Part shown: positions 1-8,486 of the stretch, one piece after another
How positions within the stretch are numbered: position 1 is the first letter of the stretch
How the letters are laid out: every line of letters begins with the position of its first letter
Assembly (NCBI GenBank): GCA_027307335.1
Contig: DAHUXD010000013.1
Span: 44,939-108,938 of the forward strand
Length of the DNA: 64,000 nucleotides
Origin: Acidobacteriota bacterium
GTDB lineage: Bacteria; Acidobacteriota; Thermoanaerobaculia; UBA5066; Gp7-AA6
Direction of reading: 5' to 3'
Notes under the pieces: generated by a model
Seen by the model: the letters and a program-made list of their open reading frames with translations, nothing else
Told to the model about the DNA's origin: nothing
Database searches by the model: none
Program-made: the position numbers and the translations under genes

Positions 1-897
1 GCGGTGGCCGTCCGCCCGGCCAACCTCGCCGCGGCGGCGGGGCTCGCGGTGGCCTGGGCGGTGCGCGCCGCGCGCTGGAGGGAGCCCCGGGTGCGCGGGC
101 TCGCCGCCGCGCTCGTCGGGTTCGCCGTGCCGCTCGCTCCTCAGATGCTCGCCCGGCGCGCGCAGACCGGCGCGTTCCTGCCCCTCGTCGACTCCGGCCT
201 CTACCGCGACCAGGCGGCCTGGGGCATGCGCGTGCTGAAGTACGGCACGCTCGTGGCCGACGGGCGCACCCCGTTCCTGGTGTGGGCGAACCCGCTCTAC
301 CGCGGCGCGGCGACGCCCGGGGCGTTCGCCGGCCGCGATCCGCTCGCCTACGCCGGCACGCTCCTCCTGCACGGCTTCGCGATGGTCGACCGGGATCTGC
401 CGTTCACCTACGTCACGGACCTCCACGCCTGGTACGCGCGCCCGCTGGCGGTCGCCAATCTTCTCCTCCTCGCGTTCGCGCTCGTTCTTCTCGTCGCCGC
501 CGGGACGCGCGTCGTGCGCCGCGGCCGGAGAACCTTCGACGAGCCGGCGTTCGCGGCCGTGGCGCTCCTGCTCGTGGGCGGCGCGTACGCGGCCGTCTAT
601 CTCCCGGTCGCGGTCGAGGCGCGGTTCGGCGCTCCCCTGCAGGCGCTCGCGCCGGCGGCGATCGCCCTCGGCATCGCGGAGCTGTGCGGCGCGCCCTCCC
701 CCGGGACGCGGCGCGCCGTCTTCGCCGGAGCGGCGCTCCTCGCGGCGGGAGGCGTCGTCCTCTCCGCCTGGATCGACCGGCAGCGGAGCAACCCGCCGGA
801 TCTGCGCGGACTCTGGCCGGAGATCAGCGGGGCGTCGGCGAATCCGGCTCCGGGACCGGAGCCGGGGCAGACGCCGGCGGCGGGGGTGGGACGCTGA
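1..897 (+). CDS. C-terminal part of a polytopic membrane protein, GT-C glycosyltransferase-like (5' end outside window)
   Basis: The reading frame is open from the left edge, so the true start is outside the window and the GTG at position 4 need not be used. The visible 298 codons hold about five hydrophobic segments. A VRPANL stretch near the left end resembles the loop that follows a membrane helix in PMT/ArnT-type GT-C glycosyltransferases, and a soluble loop with several aromatic residues follows. The C-terminus is a short Pro/Gly-rich tail. Its last 74 bp overlap the convergent CPBP gene. Dolichyl-phosphate-mannose-type transfer to a lipid or protein is only a family-level guess because the catalytic N-terminal loop is not visible. 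Confidence 0.6.
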   Translation, partial: AVAVRPANLAAAAGLAVAWAVRAARWREPRVRGLAAALVGFAVPLAPQMLARRAQTGAFLPLVDSGLYRDQAAWGMRVLKYGTLVADGRTPFLVWANPLYRGAATPGAFAGRDPLAYAGTLLLHGFAMVDRDLPFTYVTDLHAWYARPLAVANLLLLAFALVLLVAAGTRVVRRGRRTFDEPAFAAVALLLVGGAYAAVYLPVAVEARFGAPLQALAPAAIALGIAELCGAPSPGTRRAVFAGAALLAAGGVVLSAWIDRQRSNPPDLRGLWPEISGASANPAPGPEPGQTPAAGVGR

Positions 898-3800
898 ATC
901 CTCCCGCGAGCGCCGGCTCCCGCGGCGGCGTCTCGCGCCGCCTTCCCGAGAACAGGACGAGGGCCGCCAGGCCGAGGAGCACCGCGGCGACGGCGCCGGC
1001 ACCGCGGTCCGCGCCGGCCGGCTGATCGAGCAGCTCGAGCGCGACGCGCCCGCCGAACGCGAGGATGCCGAAGAGCGCCCAGGCGGCGGCATGGTCCCGC
1101 AGGAGCCCGAAGGCGCACACGGCCGCCCACGCGGCGAACAGGAGACCGGTGAGCAGCTCGAATCCGAACCCCGCGCCGGACCGCAGCTCCGACGGGAAGA
1201 GCGCGAGCACGATCGCGGCGGCGCCGAGGGCGCGGCCGGCGCGCGTGCGGAAGAACGCCGTCCGCCACGCGAGCGCCGCGGCCGCGGCGATCGACGCGGC
1301 GACGAAGGCTCCGCGCGCCGCGCTCCACACGGCGTCGATCCCGGGGACCGCCGTCGCGAGGCTGCCCGGGAGCGCGGGGTCCGGCTCGTACAGCGACGGC
1401 ACGCGAAGCGCGATCACGTGGAACCACCGCGCGAGCCCCGCGGCGATCGCGACCGACAGGACGGCACGGACGAGCGCATCGCCGAACGAGCCGCGGCGGC
1501 GCAGCGCCGCCGGCCAGCCCGGCCGCGCGGCGCCGAGCAGGACGAACCCGAGGCACGCCACAACCAGGATCGCGGCGAGCGAGAGCGTCAGCGAGAGGAC
1601 GAGCCCCAGGCGGAACAGCGTCATCGGCTTCTCGGTGTCGTACACGCGGAAGAGCGCCGGCCAGGTGTTGGCGAGCCCGGCACCGGCGACGAGCGCCGTC
1701 CAGGCGAGGGGGCGGAGGAGACGCCGCCAGCGGAAGTCGGGCTCGCGCACGCGGCGCAGGAAGAGCACCACCGCGACGCCGACGAGCGACCCGGCGGCGA
1801 GCACCCGCACCGCCGTGAGCACGACCTCCGCCGAAGTGCGCCGCCGCTGCTCGCGCAGGTAGTCCTCGGGGATGTCGATCGACGGGAGGAACGAAGCCAG
1901 GCGCGGACCGTGGAAGACCGCGGTCAGCCGCGGACGGGCGCGGCCGACGCCCGGCGGCCGCGATTCGAGCACCACGGTCGTGTCCACCCGCTTCGGGCGC
2001 GCCTCGGTGCCCACCTCGAGGACCGAGTACTCGCCGGCCGGGTACCCGAGGAGCCCGGCCGCCGCCGCCGCCCGCCGCCGCGCGTCGCCCTCGGGCACGG
2101 GCGGGCCTTCCGGCGCGTCCTCGCCGATCGGGTGCACGAACGCGACGACCCGTCCGCGCCGCGCGTCGAGCAGGACCTTCCACTCCTCCTTGCTCTCGGG
2201 CCGGTAGAAGCGCACCACCCAGTACGCGAGCGGCAGCTGGCGCTCCGCGAGTCGCCGGAACGCGGCGACGCCCCCCTGCTCGACGACGTAGCGGGCGGCC
2301 GCGTCCGAGAAGCCGGGGACGCCCGAGGCGTCCTGGGGCCGCGCCTCGCGGACGCTCTGGTCGTAGGGAAAGCCGGTTCCCGTGTAGACCGCGGTCGACC
2401 ACCGGACGGGGTCCGCGCCGTTCGCCTTCAGGAAGCGGCCCGCGATCGCCTCGGCTTCGGCGCGGCTGGTCGCGTCCTCGACGAGCGGCCGGTCGCCGTC
2501 CGCCGGGACGAGGAAGGACGAGGCGAGCAGGAGGGCGGCGATGGCGGCGAACGCCAGCACGCTCCGCGACAGCGGGCGCACGTTCGCCGCCGCCTCGTCC
2601 ATCAGCGCGGTGCGCGGCGGCTCGGGCACGAATCCGGCGTCGGCGTTGGTCAGCCCGGCGGTCGGAAGGAAGCCGCCGCGCCGGGCGGCGAGCACGATCG
2701 ACACGATCAGCGGCAGCACGAGGATGAAGGCGGCCACCGCTCCCGAGACGACGTAGTAGGTGTTCGCGGAGCGCAGCAGCAGGAGCGCCGTGTACAGCGC
2801 GTCCACGGTGAAGTGCCAGACGAGCAGCGGCAGGACGCCGTAGCGCAGGAACACGAGGCCGATCACGACGCCGGCGCAGCCGACCTCGACGCCCCGGATG
2901 TAGAAGGGCTGATTGGGGTACGTCGAGTGGCCGAACCCCCAGATGAAGGCCGGCACGACCACCGCGACGAAGCGTCCCGCGCCGAGCCGGTCCAGGAACG
3001 AGATCGAGAACATCCGGCTGATGCCCTCCTCGGACACGGCCGGCAGGAATCCGATGAGCAGCACCTCGGCCCAGGGAAGCGCGGTGTTGAGCATGTCGCT
3101 GTACGGCACGTCGGCGGGGGCCCATGCGCCGAAATGGTCCGCGACCACGTAGAAGACCGCCTGGTAAGCGAAGAAGAACGCGACGAGCGCGTAGCCGAGC
3201 GCGACGCTCCGCAGGAACTCGCGCGTGCGGATGCCCGGCAGCGAGAACGCGCTCGAGAGCGACAGCGGCCTCGGAAACCGTTCGCGATAGATCGGCTCCG
3301 CCGATGCCACGACGATTGCGATGCCCGCGCCGGTCGCGACGGCGAGCAAAACGGCGACGACGATGCGGTTCGTCAGATACGCCGACAGCGGGCTCGCCGT
3401 GTCGTAGCCGTACAGCGCGAGCGGCAGCTCGTTGAGCTGCGACAGCAGCTGCAACAGCACGGCGACGCCGCCGAACGCGGCCACGAGACCCCAGCGCACG
3501 TCCTTGAGCACGATCTTCCGGACGAGCACCCCGAGCATCGCGAGCAGGGTCGCGAACAGGGCGACGGTCGCCACCTGCCCCGCCGCCTCGTTCTTCGAGC
3601 GGAGGCGCTGGTAGTCGCGCGTCCAGGCCTCGGGCACGTGGAGGAACTCCCCGTACGCCGTGACCCGGTCTCCGGAGACGGCCGCCTCGTAGCGCAGCGT
3701 CGCGTCGCCCCAGCGGACGCCCTTCTTCTCGAACACGAAATTCCAGTCCGAGCGGTTCGGCCGGGAGACCGGCGTCGCCTCGATCGGCGCGAGGGCGTCG

Positions 3801-4288
3801 GCCGCGAGCCCCCGGGCGGCGAGCTCGCGCAGGGCGAGCGCCCGGGCCTGACCCTCCGTCAGGCGCGGCCCCGGCGCGTCCTCGGGCAGGACCGAGCGAT
3901 AGTCGACGAGCGCGCCGAGCGGCGAGACCGCGACGCGCTCCTCGGCCTTCACCCCCGAGCGGAACCAACGCATCCGCCACTGCCAGATCCTGACCTCGCG
4001 CCCGTAGATGCGGCTCGCGCGTTCGAGGCCGAGCACCCGCTCGAGATAGACCTTCGCGGCGTCGTCCACGTCGAACTCGCCCGCGAACCGCGCGCCCTTC
4101 ACGTCGCGGCCGCGCTCGGCGAGGAGCCTCTCCCCCAGGGCGCGCGCCTGCGTCCGATTCACCCGGAATTCGATCGAGGCCTCGGGGAACGCGCGCCGGA
4201 AGAGGGCGCCCGTCACGAGCGCGCCGAGGACGATGGCCGCCGCGCAGGCCGCGAGAAAGCGGCGGTCCCGGCGGTCGAGCTTCTCCAT
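824..4288 (-). CDS. Very large CPBP-family intramembrane glutamic endopeptidase
   Basis: The protein has 1154 residues, several times a typical CPBP/Abi protease. One membrane helix (about 10-32) is followed by a soluble domain to about 230, then a polytopic core. The core has the three CPBP motifs: EEGISR (E420, E421, R424), FIWGFGH ending at H454, and HFTVD starting at H492. A second exported-looking domain (about 600-790) and another membrane block precede a Pro-rich tail. In this family the glutamates and histidines form the active site of an intramembrane protease of the Rce1 type. The start ATG follows GGGAG. The substrate is unknown. The 3' end overlaps the convergent upstream gene by 74 bp, which encodes the Pro-rich tail here. 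Confidence 0.85.
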   Translation of the reverse strand: MEKLDRRDRRFLAACAAAIVLGALVTGALFRRAFPEASIEFRVNRTQARALGERLLAERGRDVKGARFAGEFDVDDAAKVYLERVLGLERASRIYGREVRIWQWRMRWFRSGVKAEERVAVSPLGALVDYRSVLPEDAPGPRLTEGQARALALRELAARGLAADALAPIEATPVSRPNRSDWNFVFEKKGVRWGDATLRYEAAVSGDRVTAYGEFLHVPEAWTRDYQRLRSKNEAAGQVATVALFATLLAMLGVLVRKIVLKDVRWGLVAAFGGVAVLLQLLSQLNELPLALYGYDTASPLSAYLTNRIVVAVLLAVATGAGIAIVVASAEPIYRERFPRPLSLSSAFSLPGIRTREFLRSVALGYALVAFFFAYQAVFYVVADHFGAWAPADVPYSDMLNTALPWAEVLLIGFLPAVSEEGISRMFSISFLDRLGAGRFVAVVVPAFIWGFGHSTYPNQPFYIRGVEVGCAGVVIGLVFLRYGVLPLLVWHFTVDALYTALLLLRSANTYYVVSGAVAAFILVLPLIVSIVLAARRGGFLPTAGLTNADAGFVPEPPRTALMDEAAANVRPLSRSVLAFAAIAALLLASSFLVPADGDRPLVEDATSRAEAEAIAGRFLKANGADPVRWSTAVYTGTGFPYDQSVREARPQDASGVPGFSDAAARYVVEQGGVAAFRRLAERQLPLAYWVVRFYRPESKEEWKVLLDARRGRVVAFVHPIGEDAPEGPPVPEGDARRRAAAAAGLLGYPAGEYSVLEVGTEARPKRVDTTVVLESRPPGVGRARPRLTAVFHGPRLASFLPSIDIPEDYLREQRRRTSAEVVLTAVRVLAAGSLVGVAVVLFLRRVREPDFRWRRLLRPLAWTALVAGAGLANTWPALFRVYDTEKPMTLFRLGLVLSLTLSLAAILVVACLGFVLLGAARPGWPAALRRRGSFGDALVRAVLSVAIAAGLARWFHVIALRVPSLYEPDPALPGSLATAVPGIDAVWSAARGAFVAASIAAAAALAWRTAFFRTRAGRALGAAAIVLALFPSELRSGAGFGFELLTGLLFAAWAAVCAFGLLRDHAAAWALFGILAFGGRVALELLDQPAGADRGAGAVAAVLLGLAALVLFSGRRRETPPREPALAGGFSVPPPPPASAPAPVPEPDSPTPR

Positions 4289-4307
4289 GCGCTCCCGCCG
4301 GCGGGCG

Positions 4308-5078
4308 TCAGCCCGCGAGAACGCTCCCGCCGTTGACGTTGACCACCTCGCCCTGGAGGTGGCGCGCGAGATCGGACACGAGGAACAGCACCGGTCCCGC
4401 GATGTCCGCGGCGGAGGCGACCCGGCCGATCGGGATCAACTTCACGATCTGGGCGTACTCCGCCGGGTCCGCCAGCGAGGCGGCGGACATGTCGGTGTCC
4501 ACCCAGCCGGGCGCGACGCAGTTGACGCGGATTCCGCGCGGCCCGAGCTCGGCGGCGAGGGACTTCGTGTAGGAGATCAGCGCGCCCTTCGAGGCAGCGT
4601 ACGCCGAGTGCCGCGCCTCGCCGCGCTGGCCCGCCGTGGAGGAGACGAACACGACCGAGCCGCGAGTCTTCTCGAGGTGGGGCACGGCCGCGTCGGTCAC
4701 GAGGAAGCAGCCGCGCACGTTGATCGCGTAGGTCCGGTCCCAGACGTCGAGGCGGCCCTCTCCCGCCGGGTCCTCCAGCCAGACGCCGGCGTTGTTGACG
4801 ACGATGTCGAGGCGCTGCCATGCCGCCACGACGTCGCGCACGAGCTGTCGGGCGTCCTCCGGCTTCGAGACGTCGCCCGCGAGCGCCATCGCCTCGCCGC
4901 CGGCGGCGCGAATCTCGCGCACGGCCGCGTTCGCGGCGGCCTCGTCCCGGACGAAGTTCAAGGCGACCCGCGCTCCGGCGCGGGCGAGGAGGTCCGCGCA
5001 GGCGCGGCCGATCCCGCGCGAGCCGCCCGTGACGAGCGCGGTCCGGGACGAGAGGTCGATCGAGTACCCGTCGGCCAC
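4308..5078 (-). CDS. SDR-family oxidoreductase, FabG-like
   Basis: This 256-residue classical short-chain dehydrogenase has the cofactor motif TGGSRGIG (17-24), NNAG (95-98) and the catalytic set S147, Y160, K164 in YAASK. R44, just after the second beta strand, suggests NADP(H). It looks like a 3-oxoacyl-ACP reductase, but many SDRs of other specificity share these features, and no fatty-acid genes are adjacent. The start is GTG at 5078 with no Shine-Dalgarno and a TATAAG box 7 nt upstream. The CPBP gene follows 19 bp downstream and may be co-transcribed. Confidence 0.88.
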   Translation of the reverse strand: MADGYSIDLSSRTALVTGGSRGIGRACADLLARAGARVALNFVRDEAAANAAVREIRAAGGEAMALAGDVSKPEDARQLVRDVVAAWQRLDIVVNNAGVWLEDPAGEGRLDVWDRTYAINVRGCFLVTDAAVPHLEKTRGSVVFVSSTAGQRGEARHSAYAASKGALISYTKSLAAELGPRGIRVNCVAPGWVDTDMSAASLADPAEYAQIVKLIPIGRVASAADIAGPVLFLVSDLARHLQGEVVNVNGGSVLAG

Positions 5079-5085
5079 GAGCGCT

Positions 5086-5091
5086 CTTATA
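5086..5091 (-). promoter_or_regulatory. -10-like box TATAAG 7 nt before SDR start
   Basis: TATAAG matches five of six positions of the sigma-70 -10 hexamer. Its distance to the GTG would put transcription start at or very near the start codon, so the mRNA would be leaderless. No clear -35 is seen. Confidence 0.4.
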
Positions 5092-5185
5092 TCCCAGACC
5101 CGGCGCCGCTACGCCCCGGCGACGTCCCGAGGAGCGCCGCGACGAGGGATCCCTCCGGCGCCGAAAGGGTCCCGACTTGCCGCGC

Positions 5186-6544
5186 CTACTTCCCCGCGAC
5201 CAGTTCCCCCACGTAACGCGAGAACGTCTCGAGCACGGGCGCCGAAGACTTCAGCTCGACGTCCACGTCCGCGGCGCGGGCCAGCGCCCGGGCGAGCTCG
5301 GCGGTCGAATACGCGGAGCAGCGCTTCGCGCTCATGTACAGCGCGTACGGCTTCGGCGGCCGCGCGTACGGCGACCGCCCGAACGGGGCGATCGGGGCGA
5401 TCAGGCTGGGGTAGAGCCGGGACTCGAAGGCGCGCGGCGACATCGCGGCGTCGAATCCGCCGACCTCGTCGAGCCGCGCGCGGAGCGTGAGCATGCGCCG
5501 GACCTCGCCGGTGATGATGCCGAGGAGCTGCTGCGGCCAGATCTCTTCGGCGACCTCCATCTCGTTCCTCCCCTGCCGGACCGCGCGCCGGTCGATCTCG
5601 AGGAGTCGTTCGATGCGCGTGAGCGCCGCGGCGGCGTCACGCCGCCCGAGCGCCTCGAAGAAGTCGTACACGTCCTCGGAAGACTCGTCGACGACGCTCG
5701 CGACGACATCGTCGGCGCGGATGCGGCCGCCCTTCCCGGCCCAGTCGAGGAGGCGCTCGAGCTCCGCGGCGAACAGCGCGGGATCGCCGTCGGCGTCGGT
5801 GCGCTGGATCAGCCGCTGGACGGCGCCGTTCTCGAGCGAGACCTCCCGCTCTTTCGCCTTCGACGCAGCGAGCCGCTGCAGCTCGGAGCCCGCGTTCTCC
5901 CCAACGCTCTTCTCGAGCACCAGTCCCCGGGCGGCGATCTCCTCGAGCAGGTCGACGCCCGCCGGCGGCGCGACGGCGGTCAGGACCGCGACGGTCCCGT
6001 CGTTCCCGCCCCGCTCGAGGAGGGCCCGGACGGCGCCGCGCAGGACCGCGATGCCGCCGCCCTTCTCCTCCGGCAGCTCCCGCAGAACCTCCGTCAGCGC
6101 GGCCGCCTCGCCCTTCTTGCGGGCCCGCCGGGCCGCCGCCTCGGCGTTCTCCGCGGGGTCGGCGGTCGGGGAGAGATCCAGCGCCGCCAGGAGCGCCCGC
6201 GCGTTCTTGAAGGCCTTCCGACGGCCGCCCCCCCCTCCCTCGGCCCAGCCCGCGAGCGCCGCCTCGAGCAGAGCGCCCGGAGTCTCCGTGCCGAGCAGGC
6301 GCGAGACGTCGAGCGACACGATCCGCCGCGCGGCGAAGAGCGAGCGGTTGAGCAGCGCGTCGGACACGGCCTCGGCCGGCGCGTCGTCGTCGAAGTGGAT
6401 CACCTCGCTCTCTTCGTTCGCGAGCGCCGCGCGCACATGCGCCGCCGCCTCGTCGACGAAGAACTCCACCGGTCCGGCGACGAGAACGACGGCGGGCGCG
6501 TCGTCGAACGAAGGGATCGCATCCCGGTCAAACGCCTTCCTCAT
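5186..6544 (-). CDS. holA: DNA polymerase III subunit delta
   Basis: The 452-residue protein resembles HolA, the clamp-loader subunit that opens the sliding clamp. The N-terminal part (VVLVAGPVEFFVDEAA, about 18-33) matches the start of the delta AAA+-like domain. The middle carries the alpha-helical lid region (RLIQRTDADGDPALFAAELERLL), and the C-terminal collar includes the DVYDFFEALGRRD segment typical of delta. It is longer than the usual 330-350 residues because of an insertion rich in Lys, Ala and Gly at about 120-190. The ATG has no Shine-Dalgarno; TAGACT lies 9 nt upstream, directly after the terminator of the dksA-like gene. Confidence 0.82.
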   Translation of the reverse strand: MRKAFDRDAIPSFDDAPAVVLVAGPVEFFVDEAAAHVRAALANEESEVIHFDDDAPAEAVSDALLNRSLFAARRIVSLDVSRLLGTETPGALLEAALAGWAEGGGGGRRKAFKNARALLAALDLSPTADPAENAEAAARRARKKGEAAALTEVLRELPEEKGGGIAVLRGAVRALLERGGNDGTVAVLTAVAPPAGVDLLEEIAARGLVLEKSVGENAGSELQRLAASKAKEREVSLENGAVQRLIQRTDADGDPALFAAELERLLDWAGKGGRIRADDVVASVVDESSEDVYDFFEALGRRDAAAALTRIERLLEIDRRAVRQGRNEMEVAEEIWPQQLLGIITGEVRRMLTLRARLDEVGGFDAAMSPRAFESRLYPSLIAPIAPFGRSPYARPPKPYALYMSAKRCSAYSTAELARALARAADVDVELKSSAPVLETFSRYVGELVAGK

Positions 6545-6553
6545 CGAGGCGTC

Positions 6554-6559
6554 AGTCTA
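6554..6559 (-). promoter_or_regulatory. -10-like box TAGACT 9 nt before holA
   Basis: TANNNT-type box at leaderless spacing. The same hexamer and the same 9-nt spacing recur before the glycosyltransferase gene at 62600. It sits just past the upstream gene's terminator, so holA probably has its own promoter here. Confidence 0.4.
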
Positions 6560-6567
6560 GCGAAACG

Positions 6568-6601
6568 AAAAAGGCCCCCGCCGGCGAAACCGACGGGGGC
6601 C
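6568..6601 (-). terminator. Rho-independent terminator of the dksA-like gene
   Basis: GGCCCCCG (6573-6580) pairs perfectly with CGGGGGCC (6594-6601), and an inner CGG/CCG pair extends the stem. On the minus strand it is followed by a run of five T. It lies 25 nt after the stop codon at 6626. Confidence 0.85.
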
Positions 6602-6625
6602 ACGTGAGCAGAGGAACCGTGAAGG

Positions 6626-7015
6626 TTAGTTCTGGAGCATCCCTTTCTCGGAGAGCTCCTGGCAGTCGAGGCAGTACGGCGCCCAGGGCACCGCGTTCAG
6701 CCGCTTCTCGGTCATGAGCTGGCCGCAGTTCAAGCAGAGGCCGTAGTTGCCCTCGTCGATCCGCGCGAGCGCGTCGTCGATGTGCAGGAGCGTGTTGCGC
6801 TCGCCGTCGGTCAGCGAGTAGAGAAACTCGCGCGTGTACGAGGAGACCGCCTTGTCCGCGATGTCCTGCGTCGACTCCTCGGTCGTCTCTTCCTCCGCGC
6901 TGCGCGTCTTGGCGATCTCGGCCGAGAGCGACGACTTCTTGTCGTCCAGGAGCCGCCGGTACTTCTCCATCTCCTTCTTGGTCATTCGGGCGGCCTTGGT
7001 GGCTGTCGAAGGCAT
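6626..7015 (-). CDS. DksA/TraR-type zinc-finger transcription factor
   Basis: The 129-residue protein has a coiled-coil N-terminal half and a four-cysteine zinc finger (C94, C97, C115, C118). The coiled-coil tip carries D51-I-A-D54-K-A56, matching the DxxDxA motif that lets DksA act in the RNA polymerase secondary channel during the stringent response. Start: ATG at 7015 behind GGAGA, 8 nt away. An in-frame upstream extension is possible but covers the promoter and has no homology. It has its own promoter (7081-7108) and terminator. A DksA-like role in ppGpp-dependent regulation is inference from the motif. Confidence 0.85.
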   Translation of the reverse strand: MPSTATKAARMTKKEMEKYRRLLDDKKSSLSAEIAKTRSAEEETTEESTQDIADKAVSSYTREFLYSLTDGERNTLLHIDDALARIDEGNYGLCLNCGQLMTEKRLNAVPWAPYCLDCQELSEKGMLQN

Positions 7016-7080
7016 TCGTGGGTCTCCTTTTCTTACGGCCCCCACCCTCAGCAAAACCCGGGCCGTTTTCGGGATGCGAG

Positions 7081-7108
7081 ATGATACAAGAATCCTTCGC
7101 GAAGTCCA
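7081..7108 (-). promoter_or_regulatory. Probable sigma-70 promoter of the dksA-like gene
   Basis: On the minus strand TGGACT (7103-7108), a 16-nt spacer, then TATCAT (7081-7086). This leaves a leader of about 60 nt containing the Shine-Dalgarno. Confidence 0.45.
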
Positions 7109-7122
7109 GACGTCTCCGTGAC

Positions 7123-8088
7123 TTAACGCACTTTTTGCGACTTCGCTCTTTCGCGTTCCCAGAGGAATTTTCGGGACACTCCGAGGCGTTTTGCGGCCAG
7201 CGAGCGGTTGCCGCCGGCGCGCCGCACTGTCTCCGCGATGAACGCATCGGTCAGCTGCTTGAGCGTCCAGCGGTCCTGGATCGCGGTCTCGAGCAGCGAC
7301 TCCGGAGCGCCGAGCGCTCCGGCCGGCAGGTCCTCCGGTCCGATCTCCGCGCCGCCCGCGCCGAGCACCGCCTTCTCGACCACGTGCGCGAGCTCGCGAA
7401 CGTTTCCCGGCCACGGATGCCGCGCGAGCGTCGCCTCGGCCTCCTCCGTGAAGCGGCGCGCCGGCCGCGCGTAGGCGCGCGCCGCCCGGCGCAGGAAGCC
7501 GCGCGCGAGCGGCAGGACGTCCTCGCGCCGGTCCCGGAGGCGAGGCAGCCGGATCGACACGACGTCGATGCGATAGAAAAAGTCGTCCCGGAAGGCCCCC
7601 TTCTCCACGAGCGTCGCCAGGTCCCGCCGCGACGACACGACGAGGCGAGCGCGGAACGGATGCGAGGCGACGCCGGCGAGCCTCCGGAAACTCTTCTCCT
7701 GCAGCACGCGCAGGAACTTCGCCTGCGCGGCCGGCGACAGCGACGACACCTCGTCGAGATAGACGGTGCCGGCCTCGGCGACTTCCAGGAGGCCCCGCTT
7801 GGACGCAATCGCGCCGGTGAAGGCTCCCCGCTCGTGGCCGAAGAGCTCGCTCTCGAAGAGCTCGTCCGAGAGGTTCGCCGCGTCGACCCGGACGAAGGGA
7901 CTGGCCGAACGGTTCGAGACGTCGTGGAGCGCCCGGGCGAGGCGGTCCTTGCCGGTGCCGCTCTCGCCGAGGATCAGGATCGTCGAGGGCGAGTCGACGG
8001 CCCGGCCGAGCGCGTCGATCTCCCGCGCGAGGGCCTTGTTCCGGGTCGGGAAATGCGACCGGAGGGAAGAAGCCCTCTTTTCCGCCAT
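7123..8088 (-). CDS. Single-module sigma-54 enhancer-binding protein (AAA+ plus Fis-type HTH)
   Basis: The 321 residues contain only the central sigma-54 interaction domain and a C-terminal DNA-binding helix-turn-helix, with no receiver, GAF or PAS domain. Walker A is GESGTGKD (41-48, Asp instead of the usual Glu/Thr), the sigma-54 contact loop GAFTGA is at 88-93, and Walker B is YLDEV (D112, E113). The Fis-like HTH is at about 287-310. It lies last in the rplU-rpmA-obg-nadD-rsfS series, 8 bp after rsfS. As with PspF, control is likely by a partner protein or expression level. Target promoters are unknown. Confidence 0.88.
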   Translation of the reverse strand: MAEKRASSLRSHFPTRNKALAREIDALGRAVDSPSTILILGESGTGKDRLARALHDVSNRSASPFVRVDAANLSDELFESELFGHERGAFTGAIASKRGLLEVAEAGTVYLDEVSSLSPAAQAKFLRVLQEKSFRRLAGVASHPFRARLVVSSRRDLATLVEKGAFRDDFFYRIDVVSIRLPRLRDRREDVLPLARGFLRRAARAYARPARRFTEEAEATLARHPWPGNVRELAHVVEKAVLGAGGAEIGPEDLPAGALGAPESLLETAIQDRWTLKQLTDAFIAETVRRAGGNRSLAAKRLGVSRKFLWERERAKSQKVR

Positions 8089-8096
8089 GGATGCGG

Positions 8097-8486
8097 CTAA
8101 TCCGGCCGCTGACTCACGTCCGGCGGCGTCGAGCCGCCGCTGCGAAAAACTCCGGTCTCGTTCGGGGCGTCGCCCCAGAGCCGCTCGAGCGCATAGAAGC
8201 GACGCGCCTCCTCCTGGAAGACGTGGAAGACGACGTCGCCGTAGTCCATCAGGATCCAGTTGGCCGTCCGCAGGCCCTCGACGGAGCTCGCGGGCCCGAG
8301 CTTCTCGGTGATGGCCTCGGCGATGGCGCGGGCCTGACGGTCGGAGCTCGCCGTCGACAGGACGAAATAGTCCGCCATCGTCGTCAGGTCGGTCAGGTTG
8401 AAGACGAGGACCGCGGCGGCTTTGCGGTCGAGCGCCGCGGTGAGACCTTCCCGGACCTTGTCCCGGGACGAGAGGCCGGGATTCAA
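8097..8486 (-). CDS. rsfS: Ribosomal silencing factor RsfS (Iojap family)
   Basis: This 129-residue protein has the DUF143 core: VLVFNLTDLTTMADYFVLSTASSDRQ-type region and WILMDYGDVVFHVFQEEARRFY-type region. RsfS binds ribosomal protein uL14 and blocks subunit joining in starved cells. The start codon overlaps the nadD stop by 4 nt, so it is translationally coupled. nadD-rsfS linkage is common in bacteria. A Ser/Pro-rich C-terminal extension of about 20 residues is not part of the conserved domain. Confidence 0.92.
   Translation of the reverse strand: MNPGLSSRDKVREGLTAALDRKAAAVLVFNLTDLTTMADYFVLSTASSDRQARAIAEAITEKLGPASSVEGLRTANWILMDYGDVVFHVFQEEARRFYALERLWGDAPNETGVFRSGGSTPPDVSQRPD

Noticed and set aside
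597..3980. Very long open frames antisense to or overlapping the CPBP gene (up to 1127 codons)
   Set aside because: They are Arg/Ala/Gly-rich shadows produced by high GC; the CPBP frame has motifs and a start signal.
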